A stretch of DNA of 64,000 nt. It comes from Terripilifer sp031921685 (GTDB lineage Bacteria > Pseudomonadota > Alphaproteobacteria > Rhizobiales > Beijerinckiaceae). Made by a program: the position numbers and the translations under genes. The notes beneath the pieces are model-generated. The model saw only the letters and a list, made by a program, of their open reading frames with translations. It was not told the DNA's origin and ran no database searches. Positions 55,103 through 63,774 of this stretch are shown piece after piece. The stretch is taken from positions 372,001-436,000 of the forward strand of contig NZ_JAPDHU010000003.1 in the NCBI RefSeq assembly GCF_031921685.1, written 5' to 3'. Position 1 is the first letter of the stretch; the number at the start of each line of letters is the position of its first letter.

Positions 55103-56191
55103 TCAGGCGGTCGACAGCGCCTCTTCGTCCACCGGATCGAGATGGCGCAGACGCGGCGCCACCTGTTCCGCGAACAGGCGCATGGACTTCGCACGCTTCT
55201 CGCGATCCGCCCATTCCTTGCCGGCGATCAACAGCAAGGTGCCGAAACCGCCGCTGTTTTCATAATGCTTCAAAACCTGTTCGGTCACGTCATCCACCGA
55301 GCCGATCGTGTAGCAACCGCCTTCGACCATATCTTCGATGGTGATCGTGTCGCCCTGGATCGGCAGTTTATAGACATTGCGGGCGAAGTGCAGCAGGCCG
55401 CGCTTGGCCTGAAAGCTCAACTCGTAGTTGGCGGACTCCCGCAACTCATCCATCGCCTGCTTCTTGCTGTCGGCGATATAGATGTAACGCGACACCGAAA
55501 TATTACGCCGCGGATTTTTCTGCCCAGCCGCCTGCGCCGCCGCGCAATATTTCTCAGCCTTCACTTTCAGGCGATCGGCCGGCTCCAGGAAGGCCGAAAG
55601 CAGAGTATGGCCGTTCTCGCCGCAATATTTCAGCATGCCGTCGGAATCGGTCGCTGTCGCCATCGGCATATGCGGCTGCGAAGCCGGACGCGGCCAGGCG
55701 ACGACGCCCTTGCCCTGCCAATGCTTGCCGTTCCAATCGAACGGCTCGGTGCTGCTCCAGCATTTAAGGATGAAATCGAGCGATTCCTGCAGGCGCTCGT
55801 GCCGATCTTCATAGGTCAGGCCACGTTCTTCGCTGAACACCGGCGACGGCACGCCTGAGCCGAAACCAAAAATGAAACGTCCCTGGCCCAACAGATGTTC
55901 CGTCACCGCCGCTTGAATGGCCACATCGACGGGATGTTGCAGATGCGCGATCTTGATCGCAGCACCCATGCGGATTTGTTTCGTCAGCGCGGCCGCCTTG
56001 CACATCAGCAGTTCCGGCGCCGGCAGAATGTCGACCTTGTCGAGATAGACGGCCTCGCCGTGATGCTCGCTGATATAGGCGTCGCGGAACCCGAGTTGAT
56101 CGGCCAGCACGATCTCGAACAGATCTTCTTCATAGGTGCGCGCCGCCGACGTATGCGGCCTGAACCCGTTCGACCAGATCCCGAATTCCAT
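55103..56191 (-). CDS. LLM class flavin-dependent oxidoreductase (luciferase-like)
   Basis: A 362-residue TIM-barrel flavin monooxygenase from the ATG at 56191 (MEFGIWSNGFRP), with AGGAGA six bases upstream. Motifs: FEIVLADQLGFRDAYISEHH, TKQIRMGAAIKIAHLQHPV and FGFGSGVPSPVFSEERGLTYEDRHERLQ, all typical of bacterial luciferase-like FMN oxygenases. It likely hydroxylates or ring-opens a catabolic intermediate using reduced flavin. It lies 54 bp upstream of ubiD on the same strand and 173 bp downstream of the hydrolase. Confidence 0.9.
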   Translation of the reverse strand: MEFGIWSNGFRPHTSAARTYEEDLFEIVLADQLGFRDAYISEHHGEAVYLDKVDILPAPELLMCKAAALTKQIRMGAAIKIAHLQHPVDVAIQAAVTEHLLGQGRFIFGFGSGVPSPVFSEERGLTYEDRHERLQESLDFILKCWSSTEPFDWNGKHWQGKGVVAWPRPASQPHMPMATATDSDGMLKYCGENGHTLLSAFLEPADRLKVKAEKYCAAAQAAGQKNPRRNISVSRYIYIADSKKQAMDELRESANYELSFQAKRGLLHFARNVYKLPIQGDTITIEDMVEGGCYTIGSVDDVTEQVLKHYENSGGFGTLLLIAGKEWADREKRAKSMRLFAEQVAPRLRHLDPVDEEALSTA

Positions 56192-56364
56192 TCTTATCTC
56201 CTGTCCCGCATCCCGGCGCCTGAAGTCTTTGGACGCGTTTTCTTCACGCGAACCGGCGTCCACTTCGCTTGAAAACGCTCTAACACCACAACGCCGCCGG
56301 TGAACGGCGGCGCAGAGCTTCACTTGACAGCAAAGGTTGTGTCAACACGTCCGATTTTGTGGCT

Positions 56365-57330
56365 TCAATGTGCCCAACGCGCGCGGATGAAAGCGCCAAT
56401 CTCGGCCACCACCGTATCAGCGGCTTTGATCAGCCCAAACTGTCCGGCAAAGCCATGCATCTGGCCGGGAAAGGACTTGTAGACGACTGTCACGCCTGCC
56501 GCGTGCAAGGCTTTTGCATAGGCTTCGCCCTCATCGCAGAGGGGATCGAGCCCACCTGTCGCGATATAGGCCGGCGGCGCATGCGCCAGATTGTCGGCGA
56601 GGATCGGCGATGCCCGCCAGTCCAAAATATCGGCATCGCTGCGCAAATAATGATTGCGGAACCAATGCATGGACGCCGCCGTCAGCGTGTAGCCGCTACC
56701 GACGCGCGTATAGGACGGTGTATCGCATCGCAGATCAGTCACCGGATAGATCAGGGCCTGCGCCCACAGATGCGGTGTCCCTTCGCGCGCCGCTTGCAGC
56801 GCCACGACCGCTGCCAGATTGCCGCCGGCACTGTCGCCGACCACAGCCATGCGTCCGGCATCGACGCCAAGCGTTGCCGCCTGCGCGGCAACCCATCGCG
56901 TCGCAGCCATCGCATCTTCCGCCGCCGCCGGAAATTTATGTTCCGGCGCCAGGCGATAGTCGACGGCGATGACGACCGCCCGCAATGCGTTCGCCAGATG
57001 ACGCACCAGAACGTCATGGGTTTCGAGATCGCCCACCACCCAGCCGCCGCCGTGAAAATAGACGACCACCGGGCTTTGGCGATCCTGAGCCGCAGCTTCG
57101 CTGCGATAAAGCCGCAAGGAGATCGGCCCGCGCGGCCCTTCGGCGATCAGCGCCTGCACCTCCGCCATCGGCGGCACGAACTGGTTCATCGCCCTGCGCA
57201 TGGCGAGCCAGGCAGCGCGACCTTCCTGCGGTGTCAATTGCTCCAGCGCCGGCCGATTGGCGGCGCGGATCGCCATCAGCAGGCGCTCCGCGTCAGGGTC
57301 GATCGGCGGCACGGTGGTCGTATCGGTCAT
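56365..57330 (-). CDS. Alpha/beta hydrolase (hormone-sensitive-lipase family esterase)
   Basis: A 321-residue serine esterase of family IV. The oxyanion motif is VVYFHGGGWVVGDLETHD; the nucleophile serine is in VVGDSAGGNLAAV; the acid and histidine are in GLDPLCDEGEAYA and FPGQMHGFAGQF. It has no signal peptide, so it acts in the cytoplasm on short acyl or aryl esters. It lies 9 bp after a Bug receptor gene in the catabolic cluster, consistent with hydrolysis of an imported ester. Confidence 0.92.
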   Translation of the reverse strand: MTDTTTVPPIDPDAERLLMAIRAANRPALEQLTPQEGRAAWLAMRRAMNQFVPPMAEVQALIAEGPRGPISLRLYRSEAAAQDRQSPVVVYFHGGGWVVGDLETHDVLVRHLANALRAVVIAVDYRLAPEHKFPAAAEDAMAATRWVAAQAATLGVDAGRMAVVGDSAGGNLAAVVALQAAREGTPHLWAQALIYPVTDLRCDTPSYTRVGSGYTLTAASMHWFRNHYLRSDADILDWRASPILADNLAHAPPAYIATGGLDPLCDEGEAYAKALHAAGVTVVYKSFPGQMHGFAGQFGLIKAADTVVAEIGAFIRARWAH

Positions 57331-57339
57331 CGACGTTCG

Positions 57340-58329
57340 CTATCCTTGTGGCTCAATCTTGGCCACGCGGACATATTCCTTCCAGGCCTCGACGTCTTTG
57401 ACAAGACGCGCCTGTCCCTGTTCCGGCGTCTCGATCATCGGATCGCCGCCGAAACTGTTGAGAAACTTTCGCGTCTCTTCGCTGGCGGTGACCTGGTTGA
57501 ACCATTTGGCCAGTTGATCGACCACGGGTCGCGGCGTCGCCGCCGGCACCTGGGCCGACCACCAGCCGGTGATATCCATGCCTTTGACCCCAGCCTCGTC
57601 CATGGTTGGCAATTGCGGATTGGCGTCCAATCGCTTGCCGGTGCTGACGGCGAGGATGCGCAGGCGCCCTTCGCGCGCCTGCGCCAGCGAGAAGACGGGA
57701 TCATGCATGCCGTAATCGACCACGTCGGTCGTCATATCATTTAAAGAATCGACGGCGTTCTTGTAATTGACCTCGAGTGCCTTGACGCCCGAGATCACCT
57801 TATACATTTCGCCCATCACCGTACCGGTGGGCGCGGCGCTGGCATAGGACGCCTTGTCGCCTTTCTCTTTCAAATGGGCGGTGAGTTCCGCCACCGTTTT
57901 CCACGGCTTCTTGGTATCGACCACCAACATGAAGGGTTGGCGATTGATCGTCGCCACCACCTGAAAAGCCTTGGCTACGTCAACCGGCGGCTTTTTGAAC
58001 AGCGACATGTTGCCGGCAAGCGCGCTGCCCGAATGCACATAGACCGTATAGCCGTCCGGCTTGGCCCGCGCCGAATACTCTGCGGCGATATTACCGCCGG
58101 CACCAGCCCGGTTTTCCACGAGCACCTGCCGCCCGATGATCGGCCGCAGCCGCTCTGAATAGTAACGCACGATCACATCGGCGCCGCTGCCCGGCGGAAA
58201 GGCGCATATCAAGCGCAAATCCTGCGCCGGATAATCCTGTGCGCTGGCGCCCCCGCTCCAAGCGGCAGCCCCCACGGCCGCACCACCCAATACGGCGGCG
58301 CGCCGCGTCACCCCAAAAACCGTGCCCAT
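57340..58329 (-). CDS. Bug/TctC family substrate-binding protein 1 of the tandem set (Tat-type signal)
   Basis: A 329-residue TTT receptor. The N-terminus has a twin-arginine-like TRRAAVLGGAAVGAAAWSGG. The core is CAFPPGSGADVIVRYYSERL, VLVENRAGAGGNIAAEYSAR, KPWKTVAELTAHLKEKGDKA and a C-terminal EYVRVAKIEPQG. The loop FPPGSGADV departs from the common VPFAAGGxxD. It is 52 bp after the next receptor and 9 bp before the hydrolase, so it belongs to one operon with both. Confidence 0.9.
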   Translation of the reverse strand: MGTVFGVTRRAAVLGGAAVGAAAWSGGASAQDYPAQDLRLICAFPPGSGADVIVRYYSERLRPIIGRQVLVENRAGAGGNIAAEYSARAKPDGYTVYVHSGSALAGNMSLFKKPPVDVAKAFQVVATINRQPFMLVVDTKKPWKTVAELTAHLKEKGDKASYASAAPTGTVMGEMYKVISGVKALEVNYKNAVDSLNDMTTDVVDYGMHDPVFSLAQAREGRLRILAVSTGKRLDANPQLPTMDEAGVKGMDITGWWSAQVPAATPRPVVDQLAKWFNQVTASEETRKFLNSFGGDPMIETPEQGQARLVKDVEAWKEYVRVAKIEPQG

Positions 58330-58381
58330 CCCTAGCCCCCCTTCCGTTAAGGACGATGCTTATGCGCTGGGGTACGTGGGC

Positions 58382-59377
58382 TCAGCCCTGCGGTTCGATC
58401 TTGGCGATCCGCACGTAATTGCCCCAAGCTTCGATATCTTTCAGCAAGCGCGCCTGGCCTTCATCGGGCGTGGTGATATAGGGGTCGCCGCCAAACTTGT
58501 TGAGGAATTCCTTGCCCTCGGGCGAGCCCGTCACCTGGTTGAACCATCCGGCGATCTGATCGATGACAGGACGTGGCGTCCCAGCCGGCACGATGGCCGC
58601 GAACCAGCCGACGAGATCGATGCCCGGCACGCCACCCTCCGCCATGGTCGGCAGATCCGGCTGCGATTGCAGCCGCTCGGCGCTGGCGACAGCAAGAACA
58701 CGCAGACGCCCCTGCGCCACCTGGGCGAGCGCGAATTGCGGATCATGCGCGCCAAAATCAGCGGCGCCCGACGCCAGATCGCTCAGCGAATCCTGCGCCA
58801 TGCGATAGTTGATCTCGACGGCCTGAAGGCCGGCGACGCTCTTATAGAGCTCGGCCAGCACCCGGCCCGACGTCGCCGAAACCGCATAGCTTGCCTTGTC
58901 GGCCTTTTGCTTGAGATGCGCGGTAAGCTGTTGCAACGTCTTATGCGGGCTGTCGGGATGAACGACGATCATAAAGGCTTGCTTGTTGATCGTCGCCGCC
59001 ACCTGCAAAGCCTTGGCCGCGTCAACCGGCGGCTTCTTGAACGTATGCATATTGGCCGAGACCGACGAACCCGTATGCACATAGATCGTATGACCGTCGG
59101 GCTTCGAACGGGCGACGAATTCGGTCGCGATATTGCCGCCGGCGCCCGGCTTGTTGTCGACGATGATCGTCCGGCCGCCCGTCATCGGCCTGATCTTTTC
59201 CGCATAGAAGCGCACGACCACATCGGAGCCGCTGCCTGGCGGAAAGGCGCAGACAAAGCGGATGTCCTGGTTCGGAAAGGTTTGCGCCTGCAGCGGCGCG
59301 GTGCCAGCCCCCAGCGCCAAAGTCCCCGTGCCGGCAACCAGCGCCTTGTTGAATTGACGGCGATCGATCAATGCCAT
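58382..59377 (-). CDS. Bug/TctC family substrate-binding protein 2 of the tandem set (Tat-type signal)
   Basis: A 331-residue paralogue of its two neighbours. Twin-arginine start: LIDRRQFNKALVAGTGTLAL. Core motifs: CAFPPGSGSDVVVRFYAEKI, IVDNKPGAGGNIATEFVARS, LTAHLKQKADKASYAVSATS and NYVRIAKIEPQG at the end. Divergence from the flanking copies is spread throughout rather than confined to the signal, so it is an old duplicate that may bind a different ligand. A good GGAG-type site precedes the ATG. Confidence 0.9.
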   Translation of the reverse strand: MALIDRRQFNKALVAGTGTLALGAGTAPLQAQTFPNQDIRFVCAFPPGSGSDVVVRFYAEKIRPMTGGRTIIVDNKPGAGGNIATEFVARSKPDGHTIYVHTGSSVSANMHTFKKPPVDAAKALQVAATINKQAFMIVVHPDSPHKTLQQLTAHLKQKADKASYAVSATSGRVLAELYKSVAGLQAVEINYRMAQDSLSDLASGAADFGAHDPQFALAQVAQGRLRVLAVASAERLQSQPDLPTMAEGGVPGIDLVGWFAAIVPAGTPRPVIDQIAGWFNQVTGSPEGKEFLNKFGGDPYITTPDEGQARLLKDIEAWGNYVRIAKIEPQG

Positions 59378-59457
59378 GGACGTTTTCTCCTTTTATTTTC
59401 TTCTCGCTCCGGCCCCGCCAAAGGGCGCGACCGGGCCCTTCATTTCATAACCGAAAA

Positions 59458-60441
59458 TTATTGCGGCTCAATCTGCGCCACGCGTACATAATCCTTCCAG
59501 ACATCCACCTCGCGAACGAACAGGCGCTGTGATGCATCGGGAGAATTGACGAAGGGCTCGCCGCCGATCTTGGCAAAGAACTCGCGCATCTCAGGCATCT
59601 CGATGACCTGCGTCACCCACTTGCCCAATTGTTCGACGATGGGCCGTGGCGTCGCCGCCGGCACGTGGGCAGCCCACCACCCCACGATATCGACATCCTT
59701 GGCACCTTGTTCGTGCAAGGTCGGAACGTTGGGCACGACCGACAGGCGATCCTTGGTGCTGGCGGCGAGAATGCGGATACGGCCTTCGCGCGCCTGCGCC
59801 ATCGCCAGCACCGGATCGAGCGTCATGAAGTCGAGCGTGCCGCTGGCCAGATCGTTGAGCCCATCGGGGCCCGAACGGTAACTCACCTGCACGGCTTTCA
59901 GGTCGAAGGCTTTTTTATAGGTTTCGCCGAGCACCGCCGTCATCGGATTGGCGATGCCATAGCTTGCCTTGTCGCCGCGCTCCTTCAGATGCGCGGTCAG
60001 TTCGTCAAGATTTTTCCACGGCCGATTGGCCGCGATGACGACCATATAGGGCTGGCGATTGATCGTCGCTGCCAATTGAAAGTCGCGCACGGCATCGAAG
60101 GGTGGCTTCTTGTAAAGATACATATTGCTGGCGGTGGCGCTCGCCGCATGCAGCAGAATGGTATGCCCGTCGGGTTTCGAGCGCGCCACATATTCGCAGG
60201 CGATATTGCCATTGGCGCCCGGTTTGTTCTCGACGATGATCGTCCGGTTCATCAGCGGCCGCAGCCGCTCGGCAACCGAGCGCGCCAAAACGTCGGCGCC
60301 ACTTCCCGGTGCAAAGGCACAGACCGCGCGCACGTCTTGTGATGGATAACTTTGCGCGCGTGCCAAACCAACTAAAGCCGGTGCACTGATACCCGCACCG
60401 ATGAGCGCACTTGCTCGACGCCGTGTGTAAAGCATCTCCAT
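59458..60441 (-). CDS. Bug/TctC family substrate-binding protein 3 of the tandem set (Tat-type signal)
   Basis: A 327-residue receptor, nearest to TctA. Start MEMLYTRRRASALIGAGI has three arginines in Tat position. Core: CAFAPGSGADVLARSVAERL, IIVENKPGANGNIACEYVAR, RPWKNLDELTAHLKERGDKA and the end DYVRVAQIEPQ. The first loop (APGSGADV) is intermediate between its neighbours and the classical motif. It is 103 bp downstream of tctA, so it is the prime candidate for the cognate receptor. Confidence 0.9.
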   Translation of the reverse strand: MEMLYTRRRASALIGAGISAPALVGLARAQSYPSQDVRAVCAFAPGSGADVLARSVAERLRPLMNRTIIVENKPGANGNIACEYVARSKPDGHTILLHAASATASNMYLYKKPPFDAVRDFQLAATINRQPYMVVIAANRPWKNLDELTAHLKERGDKASYGIANPMTAVLGETYKKAFDLKAVQVSYRSGPDGLNDLASGTLDFMTLDPVLAMAQAREGRIRILAASTKDRLSVVPNVPTLHEQGAKDVDIVGWWAAHVPAATPRPIVEQLGKWVTQVIEMPEMREFFAKIGGEPFVNSPDASQRLFVREVDVWKDYVRVAQIEPQ

Positions 60442-60544
60442 CCCCTCCCGAATGAAAACGAATAACGATTATCTCCTCTGGTAGACTAGGCTTCCCTCCG
60501 GCGCCGCCCCTCCCAAGGCAGCGCCGGAAAGTCTTGTGTGTTGG

Positions 60545-62053
60545 CTAGCCGCCTTCCTGGAAGGCGATTTCGCGAGACTTGCGCACGTTCGGCAGCACGA
60601 TCACGAGCAATAGGCCCAGCGCGCAGATCAGCAGCGTCAGCGAGATCGGCCGTTGCAGGAAGATCATCGGATCGCCGCGTGACAGCACCAGCGAACGCCG
60701 CAGGTTCTCTTCCATCAGCGGTCCGAGTAGGAAGCCCAGCACCATCGGCGCCGGTTCGCAGCCGAACCGCACCATGATGTAGCCGAAGACCGCGAAGACC
60801 GCCGTCAGGATCATCATCACCGCATTGGCATTGGTCCCATAAACGCCGATAACACAGAACATCAGGATCGCCGGATAGAGATAGCGATAGGGGATCGACA
60901 GCAGCTTCACCCAAATGCCGATCATCGGCAGATTGATGACGACCAGCATCAGATTGCCGATCCACATGCTGGCGACCATGCCCCAGAACAGGTCCGGACG
61001 GCTGGTCATCACCGCGGCACCCGGCTGGATGCCCTGGATCATCATTGCGCCCATCATCAGCGCCATGATCGGATTGGACGGCAGGCCGAGGGTGAGCAGC
61101 GGAATGAACGAGGTCTGCGCCGCGGCATTATTGGCCGATTCCGGACCAGCCACACCTTCGATCGCGCCCTTGCCGAAGCGGCTCGGATCCTTGGCGACCT
61201 TCTTTTCCACCGTATAGGCAGCGAAGGCGGCCAGAACCGCGCCACCGCCCGGCAGAATGCCGAGGATGGAGCCGACGGCCGTGCCACGCAGCACCGGCTT
61301 CCAAGACTGCGCGAACTCGCTGGCGCTCGGCCACAGATCGCGGAACTTGGTGCTGATCGCCGTGCGGTCGACCTCCTTTTCCTCGAGATTGCGAATGATC
61401 TCGACGATACCGAACATGCCGATGACCATCGGCAGGAAGTCGATACCGTCCCACAATTCCGAGACGCCGAACGTATAGCGCACGGCACCGCTGTTGACGT
61501 CGGTACCAACGAGACCGAACAGCAAGCCGACGATCACCATGGCGATCGCCTTGATAACCGAACCATGCGCCAGCACCACGGCCATCAAAAGGCCAAGCAG
61601 CATCAGCGAGAAATAGTCGGGCGAATTGAACTGCTGCGCCAGTGCCGCCAGCGGCGGACCGAAGGCGGCGATGAAGATCGTGCCGACGCAACCCGCGAAA
61701 AACGAGCCGAGAGCCGCGACCGACAGCGCCGCGCCGGCCCGGCCCTTTCGCGCCATCTGATAGCCGTCCATACAGGTGACGACCGATGAGGCCTCACCCG
61801 GCATGTTGACGAGGATCGACGTGGTCGAACCGCCATATTGCGCGCCGTAGTAAATACCGGCGAGCATGATCAGCGACGACAGCGGATCAAGACCGAAGGT
61901 GATCGGCAACAACATCGCGATGGTCGGGATCGGCCCGATACCCGGCAGAACGCCAATGAGCGTACCGAGCAAACAGCCGATCAGCGCGAAGCCGAGGTTT
62001 TGGAAACTGGCGGCGGCAGCAAAGCCGGTGGCGAGATTGGAAAAGGCATCCAT
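60545..62053 (-). CDS. tctA: Tripartite tricarboxylate transporter permease, large subunit
   Basis: A 502-residue membrane protein with about twelve helices. The TctA signature is in LIGVLPGIGPIPTIAMLLPI and in YGGSTTSILVNMPGEASSVV, with internal repetition of the G-rich loop at GSILGILPGGGAVLAAF. It moves the receptor-delivered acid with cation symport. It is 6 bp downstream of tctB and shares its transcript. It is the only TctA in this window, although seven receptors are encoded here. Confidence 0.95.
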   Translation of the reverse strand: MDAFSNLATGFAAAASFQNLGFALIGCLLGTLIGVLPGIGPIPTIAMLLPITFGLDPLSSLIMLAGIYYGAQYGGSTTSILVNMPGEASSVVTCMDGYQMARKGRAGAALSVAALGSFFAGCVGTIFIAAFGPPLAALAQQFNSPDYFSLMLLGLLMAVVLAHGSVIKAIAMVIVGLLFGLVGTDVNSGAVRYTFGVSELWDGIDFLPMVIGMFGIVEIIRNLEEKEVDRTAISTKFRDLWPSASEFAQSWKPVLRGTAVGSILGILPGGGAVLAAFAAYTVEKKVAKDPSRFGKGAIEGVAGPESANNAAAQTSFIPLLTLGLPSNPIMALMMGAMMIQGIQPGAAVMTSRPDLFWGMVASMWIGNLMLVVINLPMIGIWVKLLSIPYRYLYPAILMFCVIGVYGTNANAVMMILTAVFAVFGYIMVRFGCEPAPMVLGFLLGPLMEENLRRSLVLSRGDPMIFLQRPISLTLLICALGLLLVIVLPNVRKSREIAFQEGG

Positions 62054-62059
62054 GGCGAA

Positions 62060-62509
62060 TTACCTTCCCCACCAAGCCGGCATCGGCTGCGACAATCCGT
62101 AGATGAAAACGCCGACGCAGAGCGCCGCGACGACAATGGCCAGAACCACCGTTTCCTTCACGTTGAACTTTTCACGTGCAGCGCTGGCTATGAAGATAAC
62201 AGCGACGGTCGTCAGCGCCAAACCAATCTGCTCGATCAAAAAGCCGAAGGCGAGAATGGCCAGGATGACGAAAGAGATGGGCCGCAACGGAATCCTTTGG
62301 ATCGGCGGTCCATCCAAGGCGAAACCACGCCCGCCGATGATCAGGCCCATCATGATGGTGAGATAGCTCAGGATGATCGGAAAATAGCCCGGCCCCATGC
62401 GGGAGGACGATCCGTAAGTGAGATCCTGACCGAAATAAACGCCCGCCACGCCGATCGCGATAAAGACGAGCCCCGCACCCAAGTCTTGCGGGCTCCGAAT
62501 TCGTAGCAT
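62060..62509 (-). CDS. tctB: Tripartite tricarboxylate transporter small membrane subunit
   Basis: A 149-residue TctB with four membrane helices: DLGAGLVFIAIGVAGVYFGQ, FPIILSYLTIMMGLIIGGRG, ISFVILAILAFGFLIEQIGL and TVVLAIVVAALCVGVFIYGL. SSRMGPGYFP is a recurring TctB motif. It starts the transporter part of the operon, 151 bp after the dehydrogenase gene. An imperfect dyad lies in that gap. Confidence 0.92.
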   Translation of the reverse strand: MLRIRSPQDLGAGLVFIAIGVAGVYFGQDLTYGSSSRMGPGYFPIILSYLTIMMGLIIGGRGFALDGPPIQRIPLRPISFVILAILAFGFLIEQIGLALTTVAVIFIASAAREKFNVKETVVLAIVVAALCVGVFIYGLSQPMPAWWGR

Positions 62510-62561
62510 GCAGCTTCCTCCCCCGTCGGCAACTCTGCGCCGAACGATTACCTCTAGCTAT

Positions 62562-62584
62562 GTCCCCTATAACTATAACAGGGA
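62562..62584. promoter_or_regulatory. Imperfect dyad upstream of tctB
   Basis: CCCTATAACTATAACAGGG shows six of nine matching pairs about its centre. It sits 53-75 bp before tctB, in the only sizeable gap between dehydrogenase and transporter genes. It could be an operator, but no regulator gene is adjacent in the window. Confidence 0.3.
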
Positions 62585-62660
62585 GCACGATACCGCCAAT
62601 GGTTTGCGGTGCAAGAATTTCGTGCAGACATCTTCTGTGGACGACACTCCTTCCGCCCGG

Positions 62661-63773
62661 TCAAGCCCAGGGATCGATCGAGCAGTGAATGGCGCCGGGG
62701 CGCCCCTGGCCACCGACCGTCATCAAGGCTTCGTGGGCCTCGCCCAAGCTAAACACGTGGGTGCACATCCGCTCCAGTGGGAAGCGGCCACTGGCAATGA
62801 TCTGAATCGCCAGCTCCACCGCCTCGTAACTGTGGCCGCGCACGCCTTTCACGGTGAGGAATTTCTTCACCAGAATGTCGGTGTCGAACTCGGCTTTACG
62901 ATCGGGACTGCGCCCGCCCAGGATGATGCGACCGCGTTTGCGCGCCAGTTGAATGGCTGAGATCGCCGCCGCTGGGCCACCGGACGAACAATCCATCACC
63001 AGATCGGCCATCAGGCCGCCTGTGATGTCGGCCACCGTTTCGAGCAGGTCTTCCTCATCGATGTTGATCGTGTGGGTGGCGCCGAACTCCTTGGCCAGGG
63101 CCAGCCGGGCACGGTCTGCGGGTGACGACTTGCCGGTGACGATGATCAGTCCGGCGCCAGCCTGTCGCGCGGCCAAGGTGCAGGCAAGCCCTTGCTGGCC
63201 CGGCCCCTGAATAACGACCGCTTCGCCGATTTTGAGACCGCCCTGCAAGCAGGCCCATTCGACACCATTGCCAAGCGGCAGGGCCAAAGTGGCAAGCTTG
63301 GCCGGCACATGCGCCGGCATCTGGTGAAACACGGAATTGGGGTGCAGATATTGATAATGCGCGTAGCCGCCCCAAAGCGCTGGCGAAACCGACACCGGCG
63401 TCGAGCCGAAGCGGATCGTGTTCGACAAGTTGAGCGTGTCGGTCTCGTCGCACAGGCGGAAGTCGCCGGTGCGGCAATAATGGCAATGACCGCACGGCAA
63501 ATATTCCTCGAGCGCGACCCGATCACCTTCCTTCACGCCGAAACGCTTGGCTGCATAGCGCCCCAGCCGATCGACGATGCCGACAGTCTCGTGGCCAAGG
63601 ATCAAAGGTCCTTTGGAGCGGGGATAGTTGTTGTAATGCGGCCAATCGCTGCCGCAGATGCCGCACAACTCGACTTTAAGGAGACCCGCATCCTCGGCAA
63701 TGTCAGGGAATGCGATCTCCCGCACTTCAGTTTGTCGGATGGCAAAGGAAACCGCCGCAGCAACACCGGTCAT
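62661..63773 (-). CDS. Zinc-dependent alcohol dehydrogenase family protein (MDR)
   Basis: A 370-residue medium-chain dehydrogenase. Catalytic zinc ligands are in LCGICGSDWPHYN and LILGHETVG; the structural zinc cysteines are in LPCGHCHYCRTGDFRLC. The coenzyme fold begins AVVIQGPGQQGLACTLAARQ. The start is ATG at 63773, overlapping the end of the upstream gene; a GTG three codons earlier is possible. In context it probably oxidises an alcohol or diol made by the upstream oxygenase. The substrate is unknown. Confidence 0.9.
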   Translation of the reverse strand: MTGVAAAVSFAIRQTEVREIAFPDIAEDAGLLKVELCGICGSDWPHYNNYPRSKGPLILGHETVGIVDRLGRYAAKRFGVKEGDRVALEEYLPCGHCHYCRTGDFRLCDETDTLNLSNTIRFGSTPVSVSPALWGGYAHYQYLHPNSVFHQMPAHVPAKLATLALPLGNGVEWACLQGGLKIGEAVVIQGPGQQGLACTLAARQAGAGLIIVTGKSSPADRARLALAKEFGATHTINIDEEDLLETVADITGGLMADLVMDCSSGGPAAAISAIQLARKRGRIILGGRSPDRKAEFDTDILVKKFLTVKGVRGHSYEAVELAIQIIASGRFPLERMCTHVFSLGEAHEALMTVGGQGRPGAIHCSIDPWA

Positions 63774-63774
63774 G

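Noticed and set aside
53465..55858. A 797-codon forward frame opposite ubiD and the LLM gene
   Set aside because: It is antisense to two genes with clear family motifs, and has shadow composition with no domain.
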